This document shows positions 23,073-35,094 of a DNA stretch of 64,000 nucleotides, piece by piece. A model generated the notes under the pieces. The model was not told the origin of the DNA and did not search any database. It was given only the letters and a program-made list of their open reading frames with translations. The stretch is from Caprella mutica (taxonomy: Eukaryota; Arthropoda; Malacostraca; Amphipoda; Caprellidae). The position numbers and the translations under genes were made by a program. Location: contig CANNZV010000923.1 of NCBI GenBank assembly GCA_947561585.1, forward strand, positions 487,923 through 551,922, read 5' to 3'. How positions within the stretch are numbered: the first letter of the stretch is position 1; each line of letters starts with the position of its first letter.

Positions 23073-24396
23073 CAGTAACGTGCATAAGTTAAGGGACAGT
23101 GAAACCAATTCAACATTTTTGTTTATTGCAAAGAAACTAGTCAACGAAAATACGTGAAACTTACCAACAGTAAAGTTACACATACTGTGGGTGTTTGCTA
23201 GAAATATTAGCAAAATAAAACAAATATTTACTTAAATATTCAACTATTGCCATCAGAGACTAAAAATGACACCGAGCAAAAGTTAAGGAACAGTTCTTAT
23301 TGCATTAACCATTGGCTAATTAGATATACAAGATTAACATTTTGTGAAGAGTCCTTATTTTTGATAACCTCATTGCATCGATTATTACAGGAATTAATCA
23401 ATTTGTAGCAGAATTATGGAGTTATCTTCTGCCAATCTTCTTTCAGGAATCCCCACAGTTAATCCTGATTTTTGGGATTGCATTCTTGAGCACCATCACC
23501 AATTACCTTCCAAATGTTTTCAATTGGGCTCAATTTGGTGCTCTGAGCACACCAGCTTATAAGAGAAACTCATTTACTTTCTATGCATGCTCTCACAGGT
23601 TTAGCCATGTGACAAGGAGAATTGTCTTGCATCAAAATCCGTGGTTGAGCATCAAGTGATTGCAAATATTGAATGCAATGGTGGATGAGAAGCTGCTTAT
23701 ACACTGCTGCGTTGACCACCCCATGCACACGAACCACTGGGCCTGTTCCCGCTGAAGAAAAGAATGTCCCAGACCTTCAAGCTAATGCCTTCATGTTTCA
23801 CAGTTTTCTAAACGAACTTCAGGGTCAGTCGTTCACCCACATTACCTCGGACGTACATTCTACTGTATTTTCCGGTCACATTAAACTTAGATTCGTCGCT
23901 GAAATGAACCATGGACCACTGCTCCTTTGACCAAACGACTCGCTCCTTGACAAACTGAAGCTTTGCATTTTGGTTATTTTTTGATATCAGAGGCTTCGAT
24001 GCATGCATCCAGGCCTTTAATCTTACCCTATTCAGACTTCTAGAATCTGTGGATCTGGAGACACTGAGACCATGTGTTTAACTCATTTGGCTAGAAATAC
24101 CTGCAGCAGTCTTGAAACGGTCGTTTATGAACAGTCTCACCATGGTACGATTTTAGTATTAACAATGTGATGCACAACACTCTTAGATCTTTATATGACA
24201 CTTGTAATTTCAGAAAGTGACTTTCCATCCTTGTTATGGTAAAAAAAAAGAATTTCTTCTAATATTTCTACCAAATACCCACAGTATGTGTAACTTTATT
24301 GTTGTTAAGTTTCACGTATTTTCGTTGTCTAGTTCTTTCACAATAAACAAAAATGTTAAACTTTTTTCACTGTCCCTTACCTTATGCTCGCTACTG
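23073..24396 (-). mobile_element. Tc1-like transposon with about 150-bp inverted repeats
   Basis: The ends are CAGTAACGTGCATAAGTTAA (23073) and the inverted near-match CTTATGCTCGCTACTG ending at 24396. The arms pair for about 150 bp (for example CACAGTATGTGTAAC near 24279-24293 against its inverse at 23172-23187). The 1.32-kb length is that of a full-size Tc1 element. A TA follows the right end; the left flank reads AC, so the duplication is degraded or the edge was altered. It abuts the 32-bp array. Confidence 0.85.
23400..24080 (-). pseudogene. Tc1-type DDE transposase, broken
   Basis: On the minus strand the order is right for a Tc1 transposase: SKNNQNAKLQFVKERVVW, then HFSDESKFNV (second-strand DDE motif, first catalytic Asp, about 23890-23910), then LMQDNSPCHMAKPV (second Asp, about 23595-23635), then a degraded IEPN..HLEGNW region standing for the DLNPIE segment. 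In-frame stops separate these blocks, so no functional enzyme is encoded. The N-terminal paired-type DNA-binding domain is largely unrecognisable. Confidence 0.85.
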
Positions 24397-24399
24397 TAT

Positions 24400-24740
24400 A
24401 TATAAATTCAACTCATTATGCTAATAATTTTATACACTAAACTATAATATATTAAAGCACAATGATATGAATATTTTAGTGAATAACAAAAGTGTCCCTT
24501 AACAATGACTGGAAAATCACACCATTATAATAGTGTGAAAATCGAATAACTTCAATTATTCAGAGATTACCCGAACTCTACCCGATGGTCCGTCACACTC
24601 AACTATGAGCAAGTGCATGAAGCGGTTGATTTTATAGATGAAGCACAGGTGTTGCTGCTGCTGTTTGCCAGATGTGAAGGTTACAGATGCGTCATCAATG
24701 ATAGAAAGGAGGAATATTCTCACTAAATATTGTCATAAAT
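24400..24740. other. Spacer between Tc1 element and 31-bp array
   Basis: The sequence is unstructured except for a short GCTGCTGCTG stretch near 24652-24665. No gene is seen. Confidence 0.4.
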
Positions 24741-24744
24741 GATG

Positions 24745-26906
24745 AAATTATGATTATAAAATAATCAAAATTGCTGAAATTATGAATAAAAATTATCAGA
24801 ACTGCTGAAATTGTGAATAAAAACTATCAGAACTGCTGAAATTAGGAATAAAAAAAATTAGAACTGCTGAAATTATGAATAAAAACTATCAGAATTGCTG
24901 AAATTATGAATAAAAACTATCAGAACTGCTGAAATTATGAATAAAAACTACCAGAACTGCTGAAATTATGAATAAAACTATCAGAACTGCTGAAATTATG
25001 AATAAATACTATCAGAACTGCTGAAATTAGGAATAAAAACTATCAGAACTGCTGAAATTATGAATAAATACTACCAGAACTGCTGAAATTAGGAATAAAT
25101 ACTATCAGAACTGCTGAAATTATGAATAAATACTACCAGAACTGCTGAAATTAGGAATAAATACTATCAGAACTGCTGAAATTAGGAATAAATACTACCA
25201 GAACTACTGAAATTATGAATAAATACTACCAGAACTGCTGAAATTAGGAATAAATACTACCAGAACTGCTGAAATTAGGAATCAATACTATCAGAACTGC
25301 TGAAATTAGGAATAAATACTACCAGAACTGCTGAAATTAGGAATAAATACTACCAGAACTGCTGAAATTAGGAATAAATACTATCAGAACTGCTGAAATT
25401 ATGAATAAATACTACCAGAACTGCTGAAATTAGGAATAAATACTACCAGAACTGCTGAAATTAAGAATAAATACTACCAGAACTGCTGAAATTACGAATA
25501 AATACTATCAGAACTGCCGAAATTATGAATAAATACTACCAGAACTGCTGAAATTAGGAATAAATTCTACCAGAACTGCTGAAATTAGGAATAAATACTA
25601 TCAGAACTGCTGAAATTATGAATAAATACTACCAGAACTGCTGAAATTAGGAATAAATAGTACTATCAGAACTGCTGAAATTAGGAATAAATACTATCAG
25701 AACTGCTGAAATTAGGAATAAATACTACCAGAACTGCTGAAATTAGGAATAAATACTATCAGAACTGCTGAAATTAGGAATAAATACTATCAGAACTGCT
25801 GAAATTAGGAATAAATACTACCAGAACTGCTGAAATTAGGAATAAATACTACCAGAACTGCTGAAATTAGGAATGAATACTATCAGAACTGCTGAAATTA
25901 GGAATAAATACTACCAGAACTGCTGAAATTAGGAATAAATACTATCAGAACTGCTTAAATTAGGAATAAATACTATCAGAACTGCTGAAATTAGGAATAA
26001 ATACTACCAGAACTGCTGAAATTAGGAATAAATACTATCAGAATTGCTGAAATTAGGAATAAATACTACCAGAACTGCTGAAATTAGGAATAAATACTAT
26101 CAGAACTGCTGAAATTAGGAATAAATACTACCAGAACTGCTGAAATTAGGAATAAATACTACCAGAACTGCTGAAATTAGGAATAAATACTATCAGAACT
26201 GCTGAAAATAGGAATAAATACTATCAGAACTGCTGAAATTAGGAATAAATACTATCAGAACTGCTGAAATTAGGAATAAATACTACCAGAACTGCTGAAA
26301 TTAGGAATAAATACTATCAGAACTGCTGAAAATAGGAATAAATACTATCAGAACTGCTGAAATTAGGAATAAATACTATCAGAACTGCTGAAATTAGGAA
26401 TAAATACTACCAGAACTGCTGAAATTAGGAATAAATACTACCAGAACTGCTGAAATTAGGAATGAATACTATCAGAACTGCTGAAATTAGGAATAAATAC
26501 TACCAGAACTGCTGAAATTAGGAATAAATACTATCAGAACTGCTTAAATTAGGAATAAATACTATCAGAACTGCTGAAATTAGGAATAAATACTACCAGA
26601 ACTGCTGAAATTAGGAATAAATACTATCAGAATTGCTGAAATTAGGAATAAATACTACCAGAACTGCTGAAATTAGGAATAAATACTATCAGAACTGCTG
26701 AAATTAGGAATAAATACTACCAGAACTGCTGAAATTAGGAATAAATACTACCAGAACTGCTGAAATTAGGAATAAATACTACCAGAACTGCTGAAATTAG
26801 GAATAAATACTATCAGAACTGCTGAAAATAGGAATAAATACTATCAGAACTGCTGAAATTAGGAATAAATACTATCAGAACTGCTGAAATTAGGAATAAA
26901 TAGGTT
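24745..26906 (+). repeat. 31-bp minisatellite, left block, about 69 copies
   Basis: The unit reads CTGAAATTAGGAATAAATAC then TACCAGAACTG. The left-most dozen copies use ATGAATAAAAACTATC and the rest mainly AGGAATAAATACTACC/TATC. Rare variants (GAATGAATAC, GCTTAAATT, GAAAATAGG) recur 589 bp apart, that is 19 units, marking a segmental duplication. A foldback element interrupts the array at 26907. Confidence 0.98.
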
Positions 26907-27992
26907 CATGGACAACTCGCCGCGGACATTTTGCCGTGAGGACAACTCGCCACTAGGACAACTCAATTTACCAGCGCGTGATCTATGTCTTACCAGCGTT
27001 TACATCATTTCCATATATATAATAATATTATAAATTTTAATTTAACTATAAATTTTATAAATTTAACTAAAGGAAATTTGTGAACAAAATTTTACGTCAG
27101 TCTTGACAATTTTCATTTAGTTCAATTTATTAGTTTCTTTTGTTGCCATATTTTCACTGTGAGAATATTGCAAGCCACAAAAATATTACAGCTATTAATT
27201 TAAATTTAGTAGTGTTTAACGTCTGCTTCAAAACGAAGGTATTTGTCGTTGACGTCAAAAAGAAATTAAATACAAGGAACTGGAGGAAGAAGTCCTTGAA
27301 CAAAGGCACCAACCGCCAGTCTGTGACAATGCTCATGGATGCAAAAAAGCTATTCCGTGAATGCAATTACTAACCAAGCAATGAGATGATAAGGGACACA
27401 ATAGAAGAGGAAAATGAAGAGGTGTAATAAATGTAACTTATTGGCATACCTTAAGAAAAAATCTAAGACCTTGTAGTCAAAGAACATTTTTCCCTGAAGT
27501 ACTAGTTTTAATCTGAAGTTATTTTTTATAGGTCATTAAACGTATCAAGAAGACACCAGTACTTGTTTTCTTTCCAATTGCAAATAATTTTCAGAAATAT
27601 ACTTTCTAATAGAACGAAGAAAATGTAACTGGTTATTTACAGCACACGCTATGTTTATAATAGGTTAGATTATTTGTTTATTAAAAAAACATTTCATTTA
27701 ACATCTGAAATGGAAAAGAAAACATTTTCAAATAGGGCTAGGAAAATTGGATAATTACTTTACAGCATTCCGTTTATATTCATAATATTTTTTATATATA
27801 AATGGTAAATATGGCAGTAAAACATAAATAAAACATAAAACACGGTCAAACATATGGCGGTTAAACATAAAACAAGGTGAGTTTTTTTGGCATCGAATTG
27901 TCCTAGCGGCAAATTGTCGTTGCTGCGAGTTATCCTCATGGCGAATATTGTCCGCGAGAATTGTCCAGCGGCGAGCTGTCCGGTCACCGAAA
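26907..27992. mobile_element. Foldback-type DNA transposon with reiterated GGACAACTCGCC ends
   Basis: The left end has GGACAACTCGCCGCGGACAT, TTTGCCGTGAGGACAACTCG and CCACTAGGACAACTC in series. The right end (about 27889-27986) carries five or six inverted versions of the GGACAA-TCGCC motif. The A+T-rich interior has a plus frame at 27140-27373 with basic stretches (KKKLNTRNWRKKSLNKGTN) but no recognised domain; it might be captured or decayed coding sequence. It interrupts the 31-bp array exactly: array sequence resumes at 27994. Confidence 0.75.
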
Positions 27993-27993
27993 A

Positions 27994-28345
27994 AAATACT
28001 ATCAGAAATGCTGAAATTATGGAAAAATACTATCAGAAGTGCTGAAATTATGGAAAAATACTATCAGAAATGCTGAAATTATGGAAAAATACTATCAGAA
28101 GTGCTGAAATTATGGAAAAATACTATCAGAAGTGCTGAAATTATGGAAAAATACTATCAGAAATGCTGAAATTATGGAAAAATACTATCAGAAATGCTGA
28201 AATTATGGAAAAATACTATCAGAAATGCTGAAATTATGGAAAAATACTATCAGAAATGCTGAAATTATGGAAAAATACTATCAGAAATGCTGAAATTATG
28301 GAAAAATACTATCAGAAATGCTGAAATTATGGAAAAATACCTTCA
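27994..28345 (+). repeat. 31-bp minisatellite, right block, about 11 copies
   Basis: The unit reads ATACTATCAGAAATGCTGAA then ATTATGGAAAA. It is the same 31-bp family as the left block, but with diagnostic differences in nearly every copy (ATTATGGAAAAATAC instead of ATTAGGAATAAATAC; AAATGCT instead of AACTGCT). Copies within this block are almost identical to each other. Confidence 0.97.
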
Positions 28346-28573
28346 GAACTACTAAAACTATAACTAAACCATATGGACAGACTAAAATATGATGGCTAAA
28401 CACTATATCTATATGAACTGCTGATATTATGAATAAATAGAACTGGTTTTTTACAGTATCAATTCATATTCCAGACTATTTTCTAAGAAATGTTACGATT
28501 TTTCTTCTAAAAGGTATCATGAAATAAGACATATGCCTATATTTGCATTTATTAAGTTTGACTCTTATATCAG

Positions 28574-28877
28574 GGATCCTCCAACCATTCCCAAATGTTA
28601 CACTAAATGTGTTCATGGTAGAACTGTGGAATCGGAAGGGGATGAATTGGAAGCTGCGAGAGTCAATTTTGGAAAGATTGTGAAATCCCAAATAACAAAC
28701 ACGCAATTGAGGAAAAGACTGAGGGATGAAATCATGCAGTTGAACGATAAAGTAAAAAGTGAAGAGAGAGGAACCATGCTTACTAAGATGCAAGAATTAA
28801 AAGACCCGTTCAAATGTAGCAGATATCCAGATACACGAGTATATTCTGAATGTGTGAGCTCGTGGAAGAAATGTTAG
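28574..28877 (+). CDS. Candidate terminal exon of a small cysteine-containing protein
   Basis: After a good acceptor (GACTCTTATATCAG) a plus frame stays open for about 100 codons to TAG. It starts near DPPTIPKCYTKCVHGRT, has a helical charged middle (LRKRLRDEIMQLNDKV) and ends FKCSRYPDTRVYSECVSSWK followed by KC. The C-x3-C pair and the late cysteines loosely recall odorant-binding proteins. However, the C3-C4 gap is too long and C5-C6 is six residues, not eight, so that label is a guess. I found no upstream exon; the repeat block before it may have displaced one. An ORF-only reading would start at the Met at 28533. It could be a decayed copy. Confidence 0.42.
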
Positions 28878-29024
28878 TTGGATTTTTTGAAGAATCAGAA
28901 ATGCAAAGATCCTCAATGAGTTCAAAGGATGGTGATGTATGTTTTTCTGAATTATGAAAATTTGTAAAATATTTCCAAATTGAAGTATACTGGACAGTTT
29001 GGTTCATTCATTCAAACACTCAAT

Positions 29025-29135
29025 CATTCTTACACACATTCATTCATACACATTCATTCATACACTCATTCATTCATACACTCATTCATTCATACATTCA
29101 TTCATTCATACACTCATTCATTCATACACTCATGA
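29025..29135. repeat. Microsatellite-like ATTC/ATAC repeat
   Basis: Runs of ATTCATTCATACACTC repeat about seven times, a compound of ATTC tetranucleotides with ATACACTC interruptions (unit about 16 bp). Confidence 0.85.
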
Positions 29136-29139
29136 ATTG

Positions 29140-30060
29140 GCTAGTAATTGGAATTTGTGAACACCTGTTCACCATTTATTAACCAATCCACATTGAAATG
29201 AAATAGCAGCATGGTAGAAATAATTAGAAAAACAATTGACCAAATTACAGGTAAACTATTTCATTTATCTCAGCACAGTTCAGGTGTTGGCCAGTAATTG
29301 GCATTTGTGAACACCTGTAATTGTGAACATCTGTATTTGATGATTTCTATTTATAGTCCAGACAGAGGTTAAATCTGATTATAATAGTACGTAAGAGATG
29401 GCTGCTCGACAACTTAGGTAATTTAGATATGAACAAATCAAGGTTATGAGACTGAGATATCACCTCTGAAATTATCAATCTTCAAGCCAAATGGAGATGC
29501 AGCGCTGAAGAAGGGGTTCATCTTACTCTGGAGGTTATAAACGTTTCTGGCTACTAGATCTGAATCATCGGTATTTATAAACTTACGTACACACATGCCA
29601 TGAGCTTTTGTATGAGCTTTAAGCCAGACAAGATTGAATGATTTACCATTTGAGCGACTGCATGACAAGGTTGACACCTTCAATTCCGTTCTTGAAACTG
29701 CCGAACCAACTGAAATGTAGACTGAATACAGAAGAGGATCCATAGCACACTCCTCTTCTGTACTCCATTCTGAACAAGAGAGGGATCAGTCTCACTGACT
29801 CCAGCCAGAACGGGAGTCATGTATATCATCGTGGAATACATCACTAATTACTATTTCTCTCATTTTATGAATTCTTAATTATTTTTTCTCCAATTAATTG
29901 TTTTTTAATTATGTTAATTCATAATACACTGCTTTCTAATTACATTATTACTAATCAGTAGTTTCCATTTTGGTTTCTGATAATTATTTACCCGTTGAAA
30001 TAACTTCTGATCAACAAAACTATTTTGAGTTGTTTAGCGAGAAAATCTTCGTGGATCGGA
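29140..30060. other. No secure gene; two spaced repeats and a weak minus frame
   Basis: GTAATTGG-ATTTGTGAACACC occurs twice, near 29143-29165 and 29291-29318, the first with the palindrome GTGAACACCTGTTCAC. A minus frame (29743-29444, 99 codons) contains FNLVWLKAHTKAHGM and VRKFINTDDSDLVARNVY, somewhat protein-like, but no domain or exon boundary is convincing. Confidence 0.3.
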
Positions 30061-30065
30061 ATCCA

Positions 30066-30515
30066 TAATGACTAGTCAGTTTCTGTACCATACCCATCAC
30101 TGTATGACGTCATTCACTGTAACATATCCATCACTGTATAACATCGTTCACTGTAACATACCCATCACTGTATAACATCGTTCACTGTACCATACCCATC
30201 ACTGTACCATACCCATCACTGTACCATACCCATCACTGTACCATACCCATCACTGTACCATACCCATCACTGTACCATACCCATCACTGTACCATACCCA
30301 TCACTGTACCATACCCATCACTGTACCATACCCATCACTGTACCATACCCATCACTGTACCATACCCATCACTGTACCATACCCATCACTGTATAACATC
30401 GTTCACTGTACCATACCCATCACTGTACCATACACATCACTGTACCATACCCATCACTGTACCATACCCATCACTGTACCATACCCATCACTGTACCATA
30501 CCCATCACTGCACAA
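30066..30515. repeat. 17-bp minisatellite, about 23 copies
   Basis: The unit is CCATACCCATCACTGTA. A longer variant containing TATAACATCGTTCACTG appears near both ends of the array (about 30137-30190 and 30391-30410). The 10-mer CCCATCACTG is shared with the 24-bp array at 55.9 kb. Confidence 0.95.
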
Positions 30516-30740
30516 TGTACCCCATTAATGTCCCCCTCAGTGTCTCTCTCTCTTTCACACCCAAAGACGGTAAGTTTGTAGCCTCAAGAGCTGTTACAGT
30601 CTCTTCCTCAAAACTATCTGCCAAAGTCAATTAAATTAAAGGAACCTCTGGCACTGTACTTTCTACCAACTTACATCATTAGGCAAACGTCTGTGCAGAT
30701 ATTCTACGGATGTGTGAGTGTGTAGGTACTCAGACAGAAA

Positions 30741-30806
30741 CTTATGGTGGGGCCTTAGAAGATTAACTGTGGTTCGTCATTGATCTTCTATGGCCCCATT
30801 ATAACT
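30741..30806. repeat. HP-A hairpin element, copy 1
   Basis: CTTATGGTGGGGCCTTAGAA and the inverted TTCTATGGCCCCATTATAAC face each other over a loop of about 25 nt. It is one of roughly ten dispersed copies between 30 and 54 kb. Confidence 0.8.
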
Positions 30807-30889
30807 ATTACTTTTGGTATTGTATATTTTACAAAAATGGCTATTGCCCCATCAAAACATCATCTCTAAATGTATATTTTTATTTCTAG

Positions 30890-31025
30890 CTAGTAGATAG
30901 TACTATCTGTTTCTTCACTGATAGTACTTTCTCATTATACACTGACAGTATTATCTCTTTTTGTACCGATAGTACTATCTAATACAAGTCAGATAGTACT
31001 ATCTGTTTCTTCACAGATAGTACTC
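30890..31025. repeat. Cluster of GATAGTACTATC palindromes
   Basis: The 14-bp palindrome AGATAGTACTATCT occurs twice and GATAGTACTATC once more, with diverged versions between. The cluster is bounded by TGTTTCTTCACTGATAGTAC and TGTTTCTTCACAGATAGTAC. Each palindrome could fold as a cruciform. The half-site TACTATC is also the core of three minisatellites in the window. Confidence 0.75.
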
Positions 31026-31089
31026 GTTTTAGGTTTCAAATTTAGTTTCGTGTGAAATCTCTACGGAGTATTCTCGCCATGTTACACTC

Positions 31090-31866
31090 TTAGGAACATG
31101 TACGTGAGATGTAGCAACGTGTATCTGAGATGTAGCAATACGTAACTGAGATGTAGGAACGTGCAACTGAGTTGTAACAACGTATAACTGAGATGTAGCA
31201 ACGTGCAACTGAGATGTAACAACGTGTATCTGAGATGTAGCAATACGTAACTGAGATGTAGGAACGTGCAACTGAGTTGTAACAACGTATAACTGAGATG
31301 TAGCAACGTGCAACTGAGATGTAGCAACGTGTATCTGAGATGTAGCAATACGTAACTGAGATGTAGGAACGTGCAACTGAGTTGTAACAACGTATAACTG
31401 AGATGTAGCAACGTGCAACTGAGATGTAACAACGTGTATCTGAGATGTAGCAATACGTAACTGAGATGTAGGAACGTGCAACTGAGTTGTAACAACGTAT
31501 AACTGAGATGTAGCAACGTGCAACTGAGATGTAACAACGTGTATCTGAGATGTAGCAATACGTAACTGAGATGTAGGAACGTGCAACTGAGTTGTAACAA
31601 CGTATAACTGAGATGTAGCAACGTGCAACTGAGATGTAGCAACGTGTAACTGAGATGTAGCAACTTGTAACTGAGATGTAGCAACGTGTATCTGAGATGT
31701 AGCAACTTGTAACTGAGATGTAGCAACTTGCAACTGAGATGTAGCAACGTGTAACTGAGATGTAGCAACATGCAACTGAGATGTAGCAACATGTAACTCA
31801 GATGTAGCGACGTGTAACTGAGATGTAGCGACGTGTAACTGAGATGTAGCGAGGTGTAACTGTAAC
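31090..31866. repeat. 21-bp minisatellite, about 37 copies, with 105-bp higher-order repeats
   Basis: The unit is GATGTAGCAACGTGTAACTG plus A. From about 31121 to 31640 five variant units recur in fixed order, so GTATCTGAGA appears at 31121, 31226, 31331, 31436 and 31541, exactly 105 bp apart. The right part (31640-31866) is plain monomeric. Two minus frames (280 and 236 codons) stay open only because of the period. Confidence 0.97.
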
Positions 31867-31910
31867 ATCATAACATAGATTAATCATTAATTACTTTAAT
31901 TAAATAGTTA

Positions 31911-32043
31911 GGATAAGTTTCAAGTTATCGGACGGTTTCATATTTTCGATCATAGAAGGAAATATGTATAACACAATTATTTGAATAGAATTTTTTTATA
32001 CGATCGGAAATGTGGAACCGACCGATAACTTGGAGCTTACCCT
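31911..32043. mobile_element. MITE-A copy 3
   Basis: The left end reads AAGTTATCGGACGGTTTCAT then ATTTTCGATCAT. The right end inverts it: ACGATCGGAAATGTGGAACC then GACCGATAACTTGG. At about 133 bp it is the shortest and best-paired copy and can serve as the family reference. Confidence 0.8.
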
Positions 32044-32293
32044 ACGTTTTCATATGTAATATACATCATAAAGTTGAAGTTTCGTTCATTTTAAGCAATG
32101 ATCACGAATTAATTTATATGTAAATTGGAACAAAAGCATAACCATGCAATTCTAATTCCTACTCCAAATGAAATTATTAACGTTAGTTACGGTAAATTGC
32201 CTCACTTTAATTAATTGAAATTTATCAGAGAAAGCTGCAGCCGAAATATATTTAGAGACAGGTTAGGTAAGGGTATCTTCTACACAGGGAAAA

Positions 32294-32353
32294 GTTATGA
32301 TGGGGCCATAGAAGGAAAGGGCTCTCTTAATCTTCTATGGCCCCACCATAACT
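32294..32353. repeat. HP-A hairpin element, copy 2
   Basis: GTTATGATGGGGCCATAGAA pairs with the inverted TTCTATGGCCCCACCATAAC across a short loop. It is the most nearly perfect copy, 60 bp in all. Confidence 0.85.
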
Positions 32354-32679
32354 TACACCCCGAGTATGTATGAATATTGGTAAATAGATTATTATAATAT
32401 TGACTAATATATTCTGACTTCTATTGGCCATTTAATTTAATTTGAGTATATTTAATACAATACTTAATACGATCTTATACATTGCTTTAGTTATATTCCG
32501 TAATATTATGATGAAATTGTAATTGCTATTTGATTATAATTTTTTAAATAGATAGTTAAGATTTACTGTAGAGTGATTAGTTAGTTTATAATAGTATTAT
32601 TATTAAAACATTATTTTCGAAATTAAATATAATTTAATTGTTGATAATAATATCCCGATGTGAATAATTTTTTAATTCT

Positions 32680-32852
32680 CTATTCTCTAGATTGTATTCT
32701 CTATTCACTAAATTGTATTCTCTATTCACTAAATTGTATTCTCTATTCACTAAGGTGTATTCTCTATTCACTAAATTGTATTCTCTATTCACGAAATAGT
32801 ATTCTCTATTCACTAAATTCTATTCTCTATTCACTAAATTGTAGTTTTTTTC
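32680..32852. repeat. 21-bp minisatellite, 8 copies
   Basis: The unit is GTATTCTCTATTCACTAAAT plus T. The plus frame read through it has no coding meaning. Confidence 0.93.
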
Positions 32853-32854
32853 CA

Positions 32855-33675
32855 GTTAGAGAATGATTCATATTGAATGATTTTAGGAAAGTTTTCATCC
32901 TTCCTCATGAAACTTGAGAGAAATTTTTTTCTTCCTCCGCTTTACTGGTTAATGCACAACAACAACAAGAAAAAGAAGAAAGAGAAGAAAGAGCTACTTT
33001 AAAATACTCGAGCTTTTAAGTTAATTAAAACTGTAGGAGAAGGTTTCCGTACTAACTGTTGTCAGTAAGTTATTCTGCAGCGAGGTAATGATTAGTTGAG
33101 GCTGAATTAGGTATTCTTCGGCCAAAGAATACTTAATTCTCCAACTAACATTTTAAACTGAGAGTTCCGTATTTTCTATCCGAAAGAATGATTTCGGTGC
33201 ATGTTGTAGGATTGTAATTGATATGCGACTGAAACTTATTGTGAATTTTAATTTAAACTTGAAATTATTCTATAAATTCGAAGTATTTTGAAATAGAAGG
33301 AAATTATTCGTAAATAATAAAGTTTCAATTCTTTTTCTAGCTGCATTCATTATATTTAACATTGAATTCACTATAAATACAGAAACAACTAAAACAAATT
33401 AATGATTCTTATTACGATTTAAGACACTAAATAAAACAGATATGTATACTAGAGGCAAGAACATCAACATTCAATGATCAAAACCTTGCATTCAATAATG
33501 ACAGTGAATTCTTCTTTAATTTCAACAATTCAGAAAAGAATTCTCTGCCTCAAACTGAAAAGGAATGCGAAATGATTCTGACGCAGTAATTGGGAATATA
33601 TTCTCTCTAGGATTTGAAATACAAATTCAGGCCAATATTTTACCATTGACGTTAATGATTATTTGAAGAAGACGA
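32855..33675. other. A+T-rich spacer, no gene seen
   Basis: It contains a purine-rich stretch near 32960-32990 (AAGAAAAAGAAGAAAGAGAA). No exon or transposon end can be supported. Confidence 0.4.
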
Positions 33676-33679
33676 TTGG

Positions 33680-34745
33680 AGCTGATTACAAGTCAATAGT
33701 ACTTCATAAATTAGTCTCTCAGTTGATTACAAGCCAATAGTACTTCATAAATTAGTCTCTCAATTGATTACAAGCCAATAGTACTTCATAAATTAGTCTC
33801 ACAGTTGATTACGAGCCAATAGTACTTCATAAAATAGTCTCTCAGTTGATTACGAGCCAATGGTACTTCATATATTAGTCTCTCAGTTGATTACGAGCCA
33901 ATAGTACTTCATAAATTAGTCTCACAGCTGATTACAAGCCAATAGTACTTCATAAATTAGTCTCTCAGTTGATTACAAGCCAATAGTACTTCATAAATTA
34001 GTCTCTCAGTTGATTACAAGCCAATAGTACTTCATAAATTAGTCTCTCAGTTGATTACAAGCCAATAGTACTTCATAAATTAGTCTTTCAATTGAATACA
34101 AGCCAATAGTACTTCATAAATTAGTCTCACAGTTGATTACGAGCCAATAGTACTTCATAAAATAGTCTCTCAGTTGATTACGAGCCAATAGTACTTCATA
34201 AATTAGTCTCTCAGTTGATTACGAGCCAATAGTACTTCATAAATTAGTCTCACAGCTGATTACAAGCCAATAGTACTTCATAAATTAGTCTCACAGTTGA
34301 TTACGAGCCAATAGTACTTCATAAATTAGTCTCACAGTTGATTACGAGCCAATAGTACTTCATAAATTAGTCTCTCAGTTGATTACAAGCCAATAGTACT
34401 TCATAAATTAATCTCTCAGTTGATTACGAGCCAATAGTACTTCATAAATTAGTCTCACAGTTGATTACGAGCCAATAGTACTTCATAAATTAGTCTCACA
34501 GTTGATTACGAGCCAATAGTACTTCATAAATTAGTCTCACAGTTGATTACGAGCCAATAGTACTTCATAAATTAGTCTCACAGTTGATTACGAGCCAATA
34601 GTACTTCATAAATTAGTCTCACAGTTGATTACGAGCCAATAGTACTTCATAAATTAGTCTCTCAGTTGATTACAAGCCAATAGTACTTCATAAATTAGTC
34701 TCACAGTTGATTCCAAGCCAATAGTACTTTATAAATTAGTCTCAA
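33680..34745. repeat. 41-bp minisatellite, about 26 copies
   Basis: The unit reads CAGTTGATTACAAGCCAATA then GTACTTCATAAATTAGTCTCT. Two alternating positions (ACAAG/ACGAG and CTCTC/CTCAC) define subtypes. Runs of the same subtype (for example ACGAG with CTCAC at 34430-34620) show local homogenisation. Confidence 0.97.
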
Positions 34746-34749
34746 GAGA

Positions 34750-35090
34750 TAACCTGCTAGTCAAATGAAAGCAAATTAGTTTCATTTAGTTAACAAATGT
34801 AATTTTCCATTGAATGTTAAAGCTAATTTACAAAAAAACTGCTGAAACAATTATTTAATTATTTGTCAATGGAATTTATTTATCAACTGAAAGAACGTTA
34901 AATGAGAATTGAAGTGATAGATTTTGTCCGTGGAAACTGCAATTTCAAAATAAAATGTGAAACAAGAGTTAAAATAAGTTAAATTAGGTTTCTTGAGGAT
35001 GATTTTTGTATAAATCGAAAGCCTGAAAAGAAATGGCAGTTTTCATTATTACTCTTCTCTTACATTTTATTTTAAATGAGAATTGACTCA
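34750..35090. other. Spacer, nothing seen
   Basis: The DNA is A+T-rich, with no open frame of note and no repeat structure. Confidence 0.4.
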
Positions 35091-35094
35091 TCAT

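Noticed and set aside
23673..23930. 85-codon plus frame
   Set aside because: It is antisense to the Tc1 transposase remnant.
31029..31871. 280- and 236-codon minus frames
   Set aside because: The 21-bp period leaves more than one frame open at once. Unit changes are spread evenly over codon positions, with no sign of protein constraint.
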